Source: Cephalotus follicularis (taxonomy: Eukaryota; Streptophyta; Magnoliopsida; Oxalidales; Cephalotaceae). From it: DNA of 64,000 nt. The notes below the pieces were generated by a model. That model was not told the origin of the DNA, did not search any database, and saw only the letters and a list, made by a program, of their open reading frames with translations. Shown here in pieces: positions 35,901-45,689 of this stretch. Position 1 is the stretch's first letter; the number at the start of each line of letters is the position of its first letter. The stretch lies in contig BDDD01001972.1 of assembly GCA_001972305.1 (NCBI GenBank), forward strand, positions 543,983-607,982, in the 5' to 3' direction. A program made the position numbers and the translations under genes.

Positions 35901-37285
35901 GTGCGTTCGCCAATGAGAGCAAAAGGAGAGGAAGAGGATGGAAATTTGTACAAGCCAGCTTCAGTTGTGCCTCGGAAGAGAATAGTCCCCGTTCGGTTGT
36001 CCTTCACAAGAAAGAAATTGGGGTGAAATTCAAAAAAGCAGTTATTATCTTTGGTAAATTTACGAACAGAGAGTAAATTTTTTGTGATGAGAGGCACATG
36101 CAACATATCAGAAAGATGAATAGAAGGAGATTTAATGCTTGTGTTACCAATATTTTTGATTTGTAAACCTGTACCATCACCAACTGTGAGTTGATCAGGA
36201 CCTTTATAGGGCTCAGACACTTGAAGATTTTGGAGAGAATTGGTCACATGATGGGTGGAAGCTGTGTCAGGGAACCATTCATTAAGAAGAGACTGAGAAG
36301 AAGAGGAAGGAAAAGCAGTGGTGTTGGCTGAAGGTGCATTATGGTAACGGTATTTGCACCGGTAGGCCATGTGGCCTGTTTGTTTACAAATTTGACATTT
36401 GACATTGTTGGAGTTGATGTTGTTGGAGTTCAGTTTTGATTTGGTGAAATTCTTGTTGGTGTTGTTGTTTTGATGATATTGGGTGGAGTCATTGTAAGAG
36501 GAAGTGGGACGAGTGTGTGGTTGATTTTTGAAGTTCCTAGTAGTCATGTTGGCTGAAGGGATTTCAATTGTGGTGGTTTGTTGTTGGATGCGAATTTCTT
36601 CACTGGTGAGGAGACTATGAAGTTCAGGGAAAAGAACCGGGGTAGTTCGAGTAGAGATGGCAGCAACAATGGCATGGAAGGATGACCCTAGATTATTGAA
36701 AATTATGGCATTAAAATCTTCAGGGGAAAGGATTTTTCCAGCAGATGCAAGTTCATCGGCAAGGTATTTGGCTTGTTGAAGGTAGGTGGAGATTGAGGAA
36801 TCATTCTTCTTAAGATTTTGAAGTTGCATGTGTAGTTGGAGAATGCGTGTGTGTGAAGGGGAACCAAAGGCTTGATTAAGGGTATTCCAAGCTTCGGTTG
36901 AGGTAAGTTTTCCAACAACAAGAGGTAGAGTGGATTCGGAGAGAGAGGCATTAATCCAGCTAAGAACAAGTTGGTCACGTTGACACCAAGAAAGGTAAGC
37001 TGGATTAGGGGTTGGTGAGTTGTCTTTAGCATTGATGATTGTGGTGGGAGGACATGGTTCGGTGCCATTGACAAGATCAAGCAGATTATATGTTTTGAGA
37101 ATTGGAGTAAGTTGTGTTTTCCATAGGAGGTAGTTAGTGTGGTTTAATTTAATGGTAATGAAGTGTTGGAGATTTGGTGTGAAGGAAGGGATGGTTTGGA
37201 GAGGTTGGGTGGCGGGTGAGATTTGTGTAGATGAGATTGTGGGTGAGTTGGTTGTTGAACTGGATTGAGTGTTTGATGATTCCAT
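32942..37285 (-). CDS. Ale copia gag-pol polyprotein, full length
   Basis: The ATG at 37285 (MESSNTQSSS) opens about 1447 codons without a stop, ending close to the 3' LTR. Domains by approximate residue: Gag with LNHTNYLLWKTQL (45-60); CCHC knuckle CQICKQTGHMAYRC (about 300); protease WFPDTASTHH (about 333), DTA rather than the usual DTG/DSG; integrase WHARLGH and CKACNLGK (465-510), core SDVWGPVNP, FQSDWGGEF and HEQNGTAERK (528-620); RT KWVFRVKQNPDGS (985), DVSNAFLHGHLSE, LLVYVDDIILTG (1130); RNase H SDADWAGNIDDRRSTGG and STESEYRSLA (1300-1345), ending KHVEIDYHFLRD. This order (integrase before RT) defines copia. The frame also extends upstream into the leader, but the ATG at 37285 is the first good start. 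Confidence 0.95.
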   Translation of the reverse strand: MESSNTQSSSTTNSPTISSTQISPATQPLQTIPSFTPNLQHFITIKLNHTNYLLWKTQLTPILKTYNLLDLVNGTEPCPPTTIINAKDNSPTPNPAYLSWCQRDQLVLSWINASLSESTLPLVVGKLTSTEAWNTLNQAFGSPSHTRILQLHMQLQNLKKNDSSISTYLQQAKYLADELASAGKILSPEDFNAIIFNNLGSSFHAIVAAISTRTTPVLFPELHSLLTSEEIRIQQQTTTIEIPSANMTTRNFKNQPHTRPTSSYNDSTQYHQNNNTNKNFTKSKLNSNNINSNNVKCQICKQTGHMAYRCKYRYHNAPSANTTAFPSSSSQSLLNEWFPDTASTHHVTNSLQNLQVSEPYKGPDQLTVGDGTGLQIKNIGNTSIKSPSIHLSDMLHVPLITKNLLSVRKFTKDNNCFFEFHPNFFLVKDNRTGTILFRGTTEAGLYKFPSSSSPFALIGERTSSTVWHARLGHPFNQKVSRVIRTNNLPCTSFKPSFCKACNLGKMAKFPLLPTESVSESPLQLVSSDVWGPVNPSLDGHRYLLVLVDDFSKFTWAFPIINKSDVHSLILNFKSFAECQFKSTLQAFQSDWGGEFRRLTPFLASKGIAHRLACPHTHEQNGTAERKIRHIVDTGLSLLAHSSVPFKYWHFALETAVYLINRMPSPTINGLTPFEKLFKKRPDYLFLRVFGCACYPLLRAYNTRKFNFRTTTCVFLGYSPKYHGYRCLDPVTTRIYYARHVKFDEYNFPFAQQSILGPSPSRTQDTVTCLPIPVQASLLVPQDNSPPGISSSLNSPKTTPTPPSQLDRPISHSPTDLTPISHQTPNTTSIPTSSPINSPISHHPSISSQKPMPLSHLPPNSPNNVPGIKLIVDLTKYPSSTNSSQTCTDKTIPQTPPTPQLQRTHSMVLRHMSTTASSPSTRYPLPKALLSSISSITAPTTFNNANKNPLWRSAMQDEINALLQNNTWSLIPPHPSMNIIGCKWVFRVKQNPDGSIEKYKARLVAKGFHQQEGHDYTATFSPVIKPTTIRLILSLAVSQKWPLHQLDVSNAFLHGHLSETVYMTQPPGFIHPDHPSHVCKLNRSLYGLKQAPREWFKRLGNYLLKLGFTGSKNDPSLFLFNNTNVVLFLLVYVDDIILTGNNSQAIQSVINSLREEFTIKDLGSLHYFLGIEIVPHQSGLILSQRKYFVDLLHRTNMDGAKPIKTPISSSAKLSRFEGVPLSDPSLYRQVVGSLQYATLSRPEIAFAVYKVSQFMHSPTDIHWQAVKRILRYLKSTLSLGLLIKGSDFTTINAYSDADWAGNIDDRRSTGGFTIFLGTNLISWSAKKQATVARSSTESEYRSLANTATELIWLKALLDELGVTLSSPPSIWCDNLGATYLTANPIFHARTKHVEIDYHFLRDQVTKKLLTVKYVPTIDQIADVMTKVLSSARFEQLLDKLHVVSRPTS

Positions 37286-37322
37286 AGGAGAAAGAAAAAG
37301 ACACCCTAAAGCTCTGATACCA

Positions 37323-37559
37323 TATAGAAGGAGAAGACAGTAGATTTTCTTATTTTCCCACACAAAATAGCATGAGATATCTCTATATATTTATAATTGT
37401 GTTTGTTACAATAAGATATAGAGATAAGCTAAGTTGTTACATCAAAAGTAAATGTAGCAGATAAAGGCAATGTAACAATCAAAGATAAAACAAGTAATAT
37501 CAGTTGTAACAGCTAAAATGATGAGACTGTGAGATGATAAGCTTGTGGTTATCCTAATA
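37323..37559 (-). repeat. 5' LTR of the Ale copia
   Basis: 237 bp; its inner end CTTCTATA runs directly into the PBS. Confidence 0.93.
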
Positions 37560-38948
37560 GTATGGTACTTCATAATCTTGAGACACTCTCCTTCCATAAG
37601 TATATTCAGAATCCAAAATTTCACCACTTTGTTTTGAGGCATATGATGTTCTGTTCATATCAACATAGTCTGAAGCAGTCTGAATATGTAAAGTAGAATG
37701 ATCCCACACAGTGCGCTTTCTAAGATTTCCAGAAAAACCATCCATACCATCATTCCTGCTTACAACAGGGTGCTTAATATTTGGCCTTGACGAATCTCTA
37801 TGATCATAATCCGTTTGAGTATGATCGAAATCTAGCCGAGTGTGAGATGCTAGCATTTCTTTTAATTTATCAGATCGAAATCCACAGTCATCATTTGCCA
37901 TTACCCTTGGTTTTGGGTTTACGAAAACATCATGCTCGGTCCTGGTGGGACTAGAAGCACCCCGCTGGTAATATGATATATTTCTTGGTCCAGTTTTAGG
38001 GTCTCTCACAGTTTCTACAACCGGCCTATGTCCATATGCATTTAAGCCCATATAATCTGTGAGCTTCCCACTGTTCCTTGGATATTCATCAAAAGAAGGC
38101 AAAGGAACAAAATCCCTATAAGAAGCCATATACTCACTCCCAGAAAAACCTGAAGAGGTACCCGCAAAATCTCTATGCTTGGATGTGCCTGCAAAATCCT
38201 TGGAGTGAGATAATGGCACCATGCTATATGAAACATCCCTTGAATGGTATATGGGATTTTCTCCTTTGTAGGATTTGATCACTAACTTATCCGAAGGTAC
38301 AGAATCTCGATACCAAGATTTTTCATGCTCAAACTGACCTATATCCGCATCGCGAGACCATGAAGGCAGAAACCGATCACTTTCCCCATAATTTGGCACA
38401 GGAACTTTATCTGGAGGCAGCCGATATGACCCTCTTATAGCACCCTCTTCCACCTTCTTACTCAATATCCCCTTTGCACCAATACCCACAATCCGGCTCT
38501 CACTATAAACCTCTTTATCCATTCGAGAAAAACCATGATCATGATCAAAATCATAAGCATGCTTCAATCTATTATTAAGACCATCATCAAACTGCACTGG
38601 CTCAGCATAGTCATAATTCCTATGCACTACCCCATCGTCAAAACGAGACCTTTTTCTTTGCTGCCCATAAGGGGGTGGCCGTGACCGAACCTTTTCGGCC
38701 CTGCCTCCTCCGAAATGCCAACAGTAGTCCCTCCTCTCAATAGGATTGCCCCTTCGATCCTCAACCAAAATCCTCCTTGACCCATCAACCTTACGCAGGC
38801 TTGTTTTCCTCCATTCGCGAGGAGACCTCTCCAATGCTTCACGTCGAGAAACTGGATACTGTTCATGAGCCGATTCATATCTGTGTTGACTATGTATCTT
38901 AGTTGACGGAGATAGTTTCATGTGCCCTTCATTCCTTCTAGAATGCAT
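37560..38948 (-). CDS. XS-domain gene, 5' part of the main exon (open)
   Basis: The ATG at 38948 gives MHSRRNEGHMKLSPSTKIHS and an uninterrupted 463-codon frame up to the Ale insertion (…SQDYEVPYY, the final codons reading into the LTR). The region is hydrophilic and rich in Arg, Ser, Asp, Tyr and His, with YPVSRREALERSPREWRKTS near the start and a repeated KDFAGTS/RDFAGTS. It is probably disordered and nuclear, as in XS-family proteins with a long N-terminal extension. It has no known catalytic domain. The Ale element stops translation a few bases into the LTR, so any product would lack the XS domain. The gene reads towards 24844. Confidence 0.72.
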
Positions 38949-39330
38949 CTTCAATTGCTTAAACAAAGCAGCTTTGATCAATTTAATGTATGTAATCACG
39001 CATTCTAGGCGTCAAACTCGACTAGGTTTACTTTCAAGAAACAACCAAACCCTAAAATCCCAGTTACCAGTATAACGTTGAAGATCAAAATAACTATAGT
39101 ACTCTCACTGTTATGGATTTCAAATCAAGAACTAACGAAAACCCGAAAAGGGTTATTTTAATTTCCATGAAAGAGAGAGATATCAAACCTTTTTCTGTTG
39201 GTAATTGCGAGCACACATGATCGATCTCTTTCACCGTTCTATTCTTCTATGTTGTTGTATTGTTGTGTTGTTGATAATCAAAAACATTAGTAATAGATTT
39301 CTAACATACGTTTTTGTATGAGGGTGCTTT
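38949..39330 (-). promoter_or_regulatory. Probable 5' UTR and promoter region of the XS gene
   Basis: The minus-strand leader has a possible 5'-UTR intron: donor AAAAAG/GTTTGATATC near 39187 and acceptor tttaag or gaag just before the ATG. No clear TATA box. Identification rests on position. Confidence 0.35.
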
Positions 39331-39419
39331 AGAGAAGTTGTTGTGTTATGTGATTTTCTCCAGCTCTTATCATCCGCTTTAATTCGGATAGAATACACAG
39401 GGGCAGAAGTCTGGTTGTT

Positions 39420-40304
39420 GTGTTAAGTGATTTTAAAATCTTATCTTTTCCTATTTTGCCGCATTTTATTTCCCATCAATCTACTAGTACGTTATTATCT
39501 TCTAAATCTATTAGATATTCTATTTCATCTATAATGTTTTCTTCTTTTACTTTGGATCTTTATCTACAAAAATCTCATAGATATAAACTTGCTCATCTCT
39601 ATAAGATAAATTATGCCGTGAAGATGACAAAATTTCATTTACATCTTTCTGTTCTTAATCATTGTTATGCATTTACCAAACCCCATAATTTTATTCTCAA
39701 ATCCATAAGTCTATTATACAACCTCCAATAAAAAAGGTAAAAGAATATGTTCAAGCTACCAAATTTGATCAATACCATTTACCAGAAACGAAGCAAGCGC
39801 AATTTGTTATTTAGAAATTCCAGAATACCTTCCTAAACACTGGATTTCTGAAGGATATACTCATCTCCACTTTAATAATGTCAAATTAGCTCTCACATTT
39901 CGTGGCAGAAAGGAACTTACTATTACGTCCAAAATAGCTTTGCTGGATAACCACTTTCTTGATTACCAACATGCTTATATTGGTACATTTGAAAGGCACA
40001 CTGTTTATCACATTATTTTCAAACTTCAATATACCTCTTTTAGACCCATAACTTTTGTCAGTCTAGAAAGTCTAAATCTAAATTGTTGGTGCTCCACAAG
40101 CCAACTTCACTTTTGCAGCCACCCTTCATTACCAAATGGTGTATAGAGTGCAAAATCATGCTCTAGATCTTGTTATCCCTCAAGGAACTGAGGATGCTTT
40201 GATGATAACAGTTAATTCCATTCATGTTCCTAGCTGCACTCATATCCCAAAGCAAATTTATCGTTCTAAACTGATCCAACTTATGCCAGAATCTTGGTGT
40301 TAGA
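39420..40304 (+). pseudogene. Endogenous pararetrovirus movement-protein remnant
   Basis: The plus strand, across two frame changes (about 39815 and 40082), shows the core of a caulimovirid-type (30K superfamily) movement protein. Motifs include HWISEGYTHLHF, LALTFRGRKEL, IALLDNHFLDYQHAYIGT, and a later NFTFAATLHYQMVYRVQNHA segment ending at a TAG at about 40302. In viruses such proteins move genomes through plasmodesmata. No capsid, protease or RT of the same virus is visible nearby. The copy is broken and cannot be expressed as one protein. It may belong to a longer integrated genome disrupted by later insertions, or be a lone fragment. Confidence 0.65.
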
Positions 40305-40876
40305 GATGAAGTCCCGCAAGACAGTGCTGAGCTTGTATTTACTTTATCTTGTATAAACGATTTATTAATTCAATAAAGATGTTTATGTTTTATCAATGGC
40401 TATGAGTTCGTTTCATTAATACATGCTTAATTAATTGTAAATGAATGTCCTGAAATAAAGTTAGAGAACCAAGTTCATGATGAGATCATGATGTGGGAGT
40501 TGGAATCTCAGTATACTTTATTTTGAATCTTCCTCGTCATAGGATTGACACTCGGGGCATGTTCAATCCGGATAGACCAGTACGTACTGTCAGATCGGTA
40601 AGCAGAGGGTAACTGATCTCACACTCACTCGCATGGATGATGCTATGACAACTACGTGAGTGCTCTTTTAATGAGTTCAGTGAAGCTGACTGTTGATAAA
40701 ATATCTGTATGGAGTTTTACTTACATGTCAGACAGAATTCTATTTTTACAGCAGTGCATGTGGTCCTTGGACATGAGCCGTCACTGGATGTCTTGTGCAT
40801 AGGGTGCTGTGCTTTGATGATGCTTAAATACATATTCTATGAAGTGTATACAGGCATTAGTTGGACATAGTACGCT
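40305..40876. other. Unassigned repeat-like sequence, left part
   Basis: Non-coding. It begins with a polyadenylation-like block (caataaagatgtttatg, about 40370) and is interrupted by the solo LTR at 40877. It continues at 42957-43188. It resembles the non-coding ends of plant retroelements but no termini were found. Confidence 0.35.
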
Positions 40877-42956
40877 TGTGGCGACCCGTCCCTCAGGATA
40901 ACCACCTCGGACGAATCGCCCGGCAGGAAGGAGGAATTTCCCATCTCCTTTAAGCCAAAACAACGCTACAACTCATGGCAGGGAAGAAACAAAACAGGAA
41001 ATGACAAAACTGTAAATAACCCTTACATAAAACCATTCCAAAACTCACCATTTAACTAAAGGAAACACAACAACAACCACTACCCAAACGCACCGTTCCA
41101 CTAATGGAACATGCCAGGGGAGGGAGCCAAGGCAGAGAACGTAATACTACGTCTTGCTTGGGGTCCCGGGTAGGGGATGCCAACACAACCCAACACAACA
41201 CGACGTATCACAAGCCAGGACTGCACCTCCATCCTAAGACATGCCTTCCCCGGATGAGCCATCCTCGGGCATGTCCTCATTGGATGACTAACCTCAGTCA
41301 TGTCCTCCCCGGGCCTGACCTCCCCGGGCATGTCCTTCCCGGGCATGTCCTTCCCGGGCATGTCCTCCCCGGACAACACGTTTTCCTCGGACGTCTCCTT
41401 GGACAACATGTTCTCCTCGGACAGAGCCCGACGACGAGTGCCAGACCACAACATAAACCAACCCAGCCCTAACAACCCTGAGGTCAGGACATGAGCCCCA
41501 CAGGTTGACCCCCGCCCCGGGGAGATCCCCCGACCTGCCCGACCTCAGGTAACCTTCTCGGTAAACAAGCAGAAGATCGTAACACTGCGTTTCAAGTAAA
41601 AACACGAAATCTCTTCATTAAACATAATAAATCATCTCAAGAACACATCATATTATCATTCCAAAATAATATATATCTTGTTCACAAAATATCGTCCCCT
41701 GCTCAAAGCTGATGACCCATACAAAAGAATATCATTTCCTCCTCAGGCCGAGGACCATACAACAAAAGAATAAAACCCATATGCCCCCATGAATGCATGC
41801 AAGGACGAGCCCGTGAAGCCGGCAGCTCTGCTCATCCCCCGCAGACTACCTTGTCAACCCAAAAGACTGCCCTGGCAGCCATAGCAGCTTCCTCTGCAAA
41901 ACAACTGGGAGGGGATTAGGCCTCGCCTGCTAGAATCTATCCGGACCTCGTCCGCTAGTATCTATTCGAGCCTCAGCTCGCTATCCACCACAGTATCTGT
42001 GGTCTGCCGCCATACCAGAAAAAACACACACCTATCCAGGCCTTACCTGCTATGTCTATCCGGACCTAGTCCGCTAGTATCTATCAGAACCTCGTCCGCT
42101 AGTATCTATCTGAGCCTCAGCTCACTATCCTTTATCCGTACAACCAGGGGAAAACCAAGAAAACAAGCCGCACAATTCTGTGCACCCCTCATAACAGAGG
42201 AAAACAAAGGTATAAGGAGAGAATCATCAACAAAGATAACAACACATCCGAGGACAAAATACACCATCCTGAGGACCAACCGAGCTCTCAAGCTCTCCCC
42301 AGATCAAGAACACAGATATACAAGATAACCGAGATCCAAATCCCCAAGGAAAACATTCAACCAGAGTACAATAACAGGCACACATAATATCAAGTAAAAG
42401 AAAGAGGAGAATGTCTCACTCATAGAAACACCCCACACGCTATCGCCGACCAACCCCGAGGTGCTCCGTCTCAGCAACGGGACCGCCGTCTGCAAAACTA
42501 ACACGAATCAACCCAGGAAGAAACACAAACACATACATAAACATAACATAACCAGTCAAACCAGGCCATCATCCTCTTCCTTGGCCTGAGCAGAACGTAC
42601 CACCATGCCCTTACCGAAACCAGAGAAGGTAGGAGCTCACCTCGAAAACTCAAAAGCAAGACAAAGATTCCAACTCTCAGCAAGGAAGAATAAGACGAGA
42701 GCTCTCCCTTTCTTTCTCTCTCTCCAAAAACCGAACTCACTTATCAAGAAGAACTACCAACTCCAACAACTTCTTATCCCAACACCACATTGGGAACAAT
42801 AAGCTTCCTCAAGAAGCTAACTATAAAATCAATATAATAACCTAAACCATTCTTGTCCACATGTTTTAAATAAGCCACCAATCCCACTTGATCCTTCCCA
42901 TGAGCCAAACAAGGCCTTAAAATATAATCCTCTAAAAACATGTACGGGGTATTACA
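40877..42956 (-). mobile_element. Solo LTR of a Tekay/Del-like gypsy element
   Basis: In minus sense it begins TGTAATACCCCGTACATG and ends GGGACGGGTCGCCACA. The target duplication acgct is perfect (40872-40876 and 42957-42961). No internal region remains, so it is a solo LTR from LTR-LTR recombination. Inside are a 15-bp tandem repeat (ccgggcatgtccttc, about 41315-41370) and repeated 'cctcgtccgctagtatctat' segments at 41930-42110. Open frames here are shadows. Confidence 0.88.
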
Positions 42957-43188
42957 ACGCTCATGTATGAAGGCATGTGAACTGGCAATAATGAATCCAT
43001 TGCTTCTAGTAAAATAAGATTATGTTCAGGATGATTTTCGTTAGCGATTATGTATCTGGCCAGGCTAGTCACGATATCAAGAGTGTGATATCAGTGGTTG
43101 AATATTATAGGGGCACCTCTAACATTATTTAGGCTAATAAAAGATAGTCATGAGGCTAAAGATTAAATTATTGAGGTTTGACATTGTT
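42957..43188. other. Unassigned repeat-like sequence, right part
   Basis: Continuation of 40305-40876 across the solo LTR; ends at LTR B. No gene seen. Confidence 0.4.
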
Positions 43189-43686
43189 GATACAGAAAAT
43201 TATTCCTCAACAGTCCTCCGGCGAGCGGAGGGTTTATTTGTTGAGGAAGAGACGACGATGCTCTGAAGAGTGTTCTGTGGTGGTTTGCTTCCTACTTTCT
43301 CTGGTCTTCCCTACATACACAGTGAACAAACTGTCGAAGTCCCAGGAGTTTTAATCCCGGGGACCCTTCGATGCTAAAGTTAGTGTTTGACAGAGAATAA
43401 GAGTGTATATGTGAGGGAGAAAGTGACCAACCTCTGTATCATTGCTGTAAGGGGTATTTGTAGTCCTCTGTTGTAACTGTCTAGTAAGCATCATGGGGGT
43501 GGAGTTAATGGTCCCTAGGAAACCGCCTAATTTTTAGGGATGTTTCCTTATCTCTTCCAATCCTTTACCCATAATGGGAGAGAATATCTCTCTCATTATG
43601 AACATGATCTGGGTAGTCAACCCATATCCATGGGTTTCCAAGACACATGTCAGCATCTCCATAACATGCAGATTTTTTTCATATCA
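43189..43686 (-). repeat. LTR B (Tat derivative, 3' LTR)
   Basis: About 498 bp. In minus sense it starts TGATATGAAAAAAATC after a polypurine tract and ends ...CTGTATCA. It is clearly related to LTR A but diverged. The left flank (attgt, 43184-43188) is the possible target site. Confidence 0.78.
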
Positions 43687-44364
43687 TATACCCCATGGTC
43701 CTTCTTTTCTGTATTCTGTAGAGGAGGAGGAGCACTTGGGAGGTAGACTTGCTTTGAGCGGACCTTGGATGCTAGTGCTCGCTTTGGAGTCTTTAAGCTG
43801 AGGAGATGTGGACCTACTGGGGTTGCTCCCTTGGGAGTCTTATTGCTTGTAAAGAAGTCTGTGCGATCTCATCAAGTATCAATAAAATTCTAAGCTTTTT
43901 CACCCCAAGCTTTCTTCTCTTTCTTTGCATTTTATGCTATCCTTGAGCTCTTCCCGGACATTTACAATTCCCTTAGGAAATTTAGTCTAACTTATAGACT
44001 TTATGTTATGGCCTTACAATTTTCGTGCCTAATTACCCAAGCTTTGTAGTCCTCCCAGGACACCTTATTTCAAAGGCGCTTAGGCAAAATGATTTAGTCT
44101 TTACGAGTTCTGGTGTGTTCGTAGACTAAGTTTTTGGTCTGCTTGGACAAGTTCCTATGGGTTTCCCGAGCATGATATCGTCTGGTCCATCATGTTATGG
44201 ACCAGGTTGTCTAAGCTTGCAGTCCTCGTGGGGACACTTGTTTCAAAGTGCTCAGTACAACGAACTTGATGGTTGCGAGTTCCCATGGATTCGCCTTTCA
44301 AGACACGATTTTAGGTCTGGTCAGACAAGTTCCCATGGTGTTGTCGACCAGGGTTCGCTCCTTT

Positions 44365-44725
44365 AGGAGTCTTTTTTTGCCCACTGGGGGGTCTTTTTTA
44401 TTTGCTCCCTGGGGGGTCTTTTTGATTTATCCCCTGGGGGGTCTTTTTTATTTTCCCCCTAGGGGGTCTTTTTTGAATTGCTCCCTGGGGGGTCTTCTTG
44501 ATTTGCCCCCTGGGGGGGTCTTTTTTGAATTGCTCCCTGGGGAGTCTTTTTTGATTTGCCCCCTAGGGGGTCTTTTTTTGTTTGCTCCCTGGGGAGTCTT
44601 TTTTGGTTTGCCCCCTAGGGGGTTTTTTTGAATTGCTCTCAGGGGAGTCTTTTTTGATTTCCCCCTGGGGGGTCTTTTTTGAATTGCTCCCTAGGGAGTC
44701 TTTTTGATTTTCCCCCTGAGGAGGT
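44365..44725. repeat. Tandem repeat block 1, ~30-bp units
   Basis: About 12 degenerate units alternating 'ttgctccctggggagtcttt' and 'tttgccccctagggggtctt'. Related to 54350-54640 and 5480-5645 in the other two Tat copies. Confidence 0.85.
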
Positions 44726-44729
44726 GTAC

Positions 44730-45110
44730 TATCCACGCACTGAGCATGCTTGCTGCCACCCATGCACTAAGCATGCGTCCTGCCACCCATGCACTGATGC
44801 CGCCACCCATGCACTGTCCGAGGATGCAAGTGCTAAGATCTCCATGGTTAAGCGCTGAGGTGCCGAGCTCTTTCCCTGTAGTGGCGTCTGGGGTGTTGAG
44901 GTGCCGGGGTGTCGAGGTGCAAGGCGCCGGGCTCCACGGTGCTGAGGATCCAATGCGTAGGGCTCTGGTACTGAGATGCATGGCACAGGGCTCTATGGCT
45001 GTTGAGATGATGGGGAGGCACTGGAGAATGCCTGGGACTGTGGCGTTGAGGATGCATGGCAGTGGGCTCCAGTGCTGAGGAGCTGTGGATGCATGACGCT
45101 GGGGTCCGTG
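44730..45110. repeat. Tandem repeat block 2, short degenerate units
   Basis: Units of 'gccacccatgcactgagcat' (44750-44820), then GC-rich 'gaggtgccggggtg'-like units to 45110. Less regular than the neighbours. Confidence 0.6.
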
Positions 45111-45148
45111 GTGTTGAGGAAGCAAGGCACCGTAGCATGCATGGCGTG

Positions 45149-45490
45149 CTGAGGAGAGATGCAAGGCACTGTAGCTGAGATGCCGGGGATGCACTAGAGC
45201 ATGCATGGTGTGCTGAGGAGAGATGCAAGGCATTACAGCCGAGGTGCCTGGGATGCACTAGAGCATGCATGGCACTGAGGAATGATGCAGGGCACTGTAG
45301 CTGAGGTACCGGGGATGCACTGGAGCATGCATGGCACTGAGGAGAGATGCAAGGCACTGTAGCTGAGGTTCTGGGGATGCACTGGAGCATGCATGGCGCT
45401 GAGGAGAGATGCAAGGCACTGTAGCCTAGGTGCCGGGGATGCACTGGAGCATGCATGGCACTGAGGAGAGATGCAAGGCACTGTAGCTGA
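45149..45490. repeat. Tandem repeat block 3, 62-bp units
   Basis: Units start (ctgaggagag or close) at 45149, 45213, 45275, 45337, 45399 and 45461: spacing 64, then 62 four times. Each contains 'gagcatgcatggc' and 'aaggcactgtagctgagg'. Confidence 0.92.
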
Positions 45491-45680
45491 GGAAGGAAGG
45501 CGCCGGGGATCCATACGCTGGGCTCCCTTCCCTGTAGCATACATGGCATCCATGGTGCTGAGGAAGGAAGGCGCCGGGGATCCATGCGCTGGACTCCCTT
45601 CCCAGTAGCATACATGGCGTCCATGGTGCTGAGGAAGGAAGGCATCGGGGATCCATGCGCTAGGCTCCCTTCCCTGTGGT
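45487..45680. repeat. Tandem repeat block 3b, 71-bp units
   Basis: ctgaggaaggaaggc starts at 45487, 45558 and 45629 (spacing 71). Contains 'ctcccttccctgtagcatac'. Begins inside the last 62-bp unit, suggesting one array grew out of the other. Confidence 0.9.
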
Positions 45681-45689
45681 TTGGAAAGA

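Larger units (their letters stand above)
32698..37559 (-). mobile_element. Intact Ale/Retrofit-type copia inserted in the XS-gene coding exon
   Basis: LTRs 32698-32934 and 37323-37559 (237 bp each) appear identical. A perfect target duplication, gtatg, lies at 32693-32697 and 37560-37564. The PBS TGGTATCAGAGC directly follows the 5' LTR (minus sense, about 37311-37322). The polypurine tract (cttgagggagca, minus sense) abuts the 3' LTR. The LTR ends are TA...TA (TATTAGGATA ... CTTCTATA), not TG...CA, in both LTRs. One uninterrupted gag-pol frame fills the interior. All this indicates a recent, potentially autonomous insertion. Confidence 0.95.

Noticed and set aside
37286-37363. Upstream extension of the Ale gag-pol frame (MWENKKIYCLL...)
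   Set aside because: It starts at a non-ATG codon inside the LTR and crosses the PBS; the ATG at 37285 is the sensible start.
41101-41605. Overlapping open frames on both strands in the solo LTR, some with PGxDMPGKDMPG-like repeats
   Set aside because: Translation of a 15-bp tandem repeat inside an LTR.
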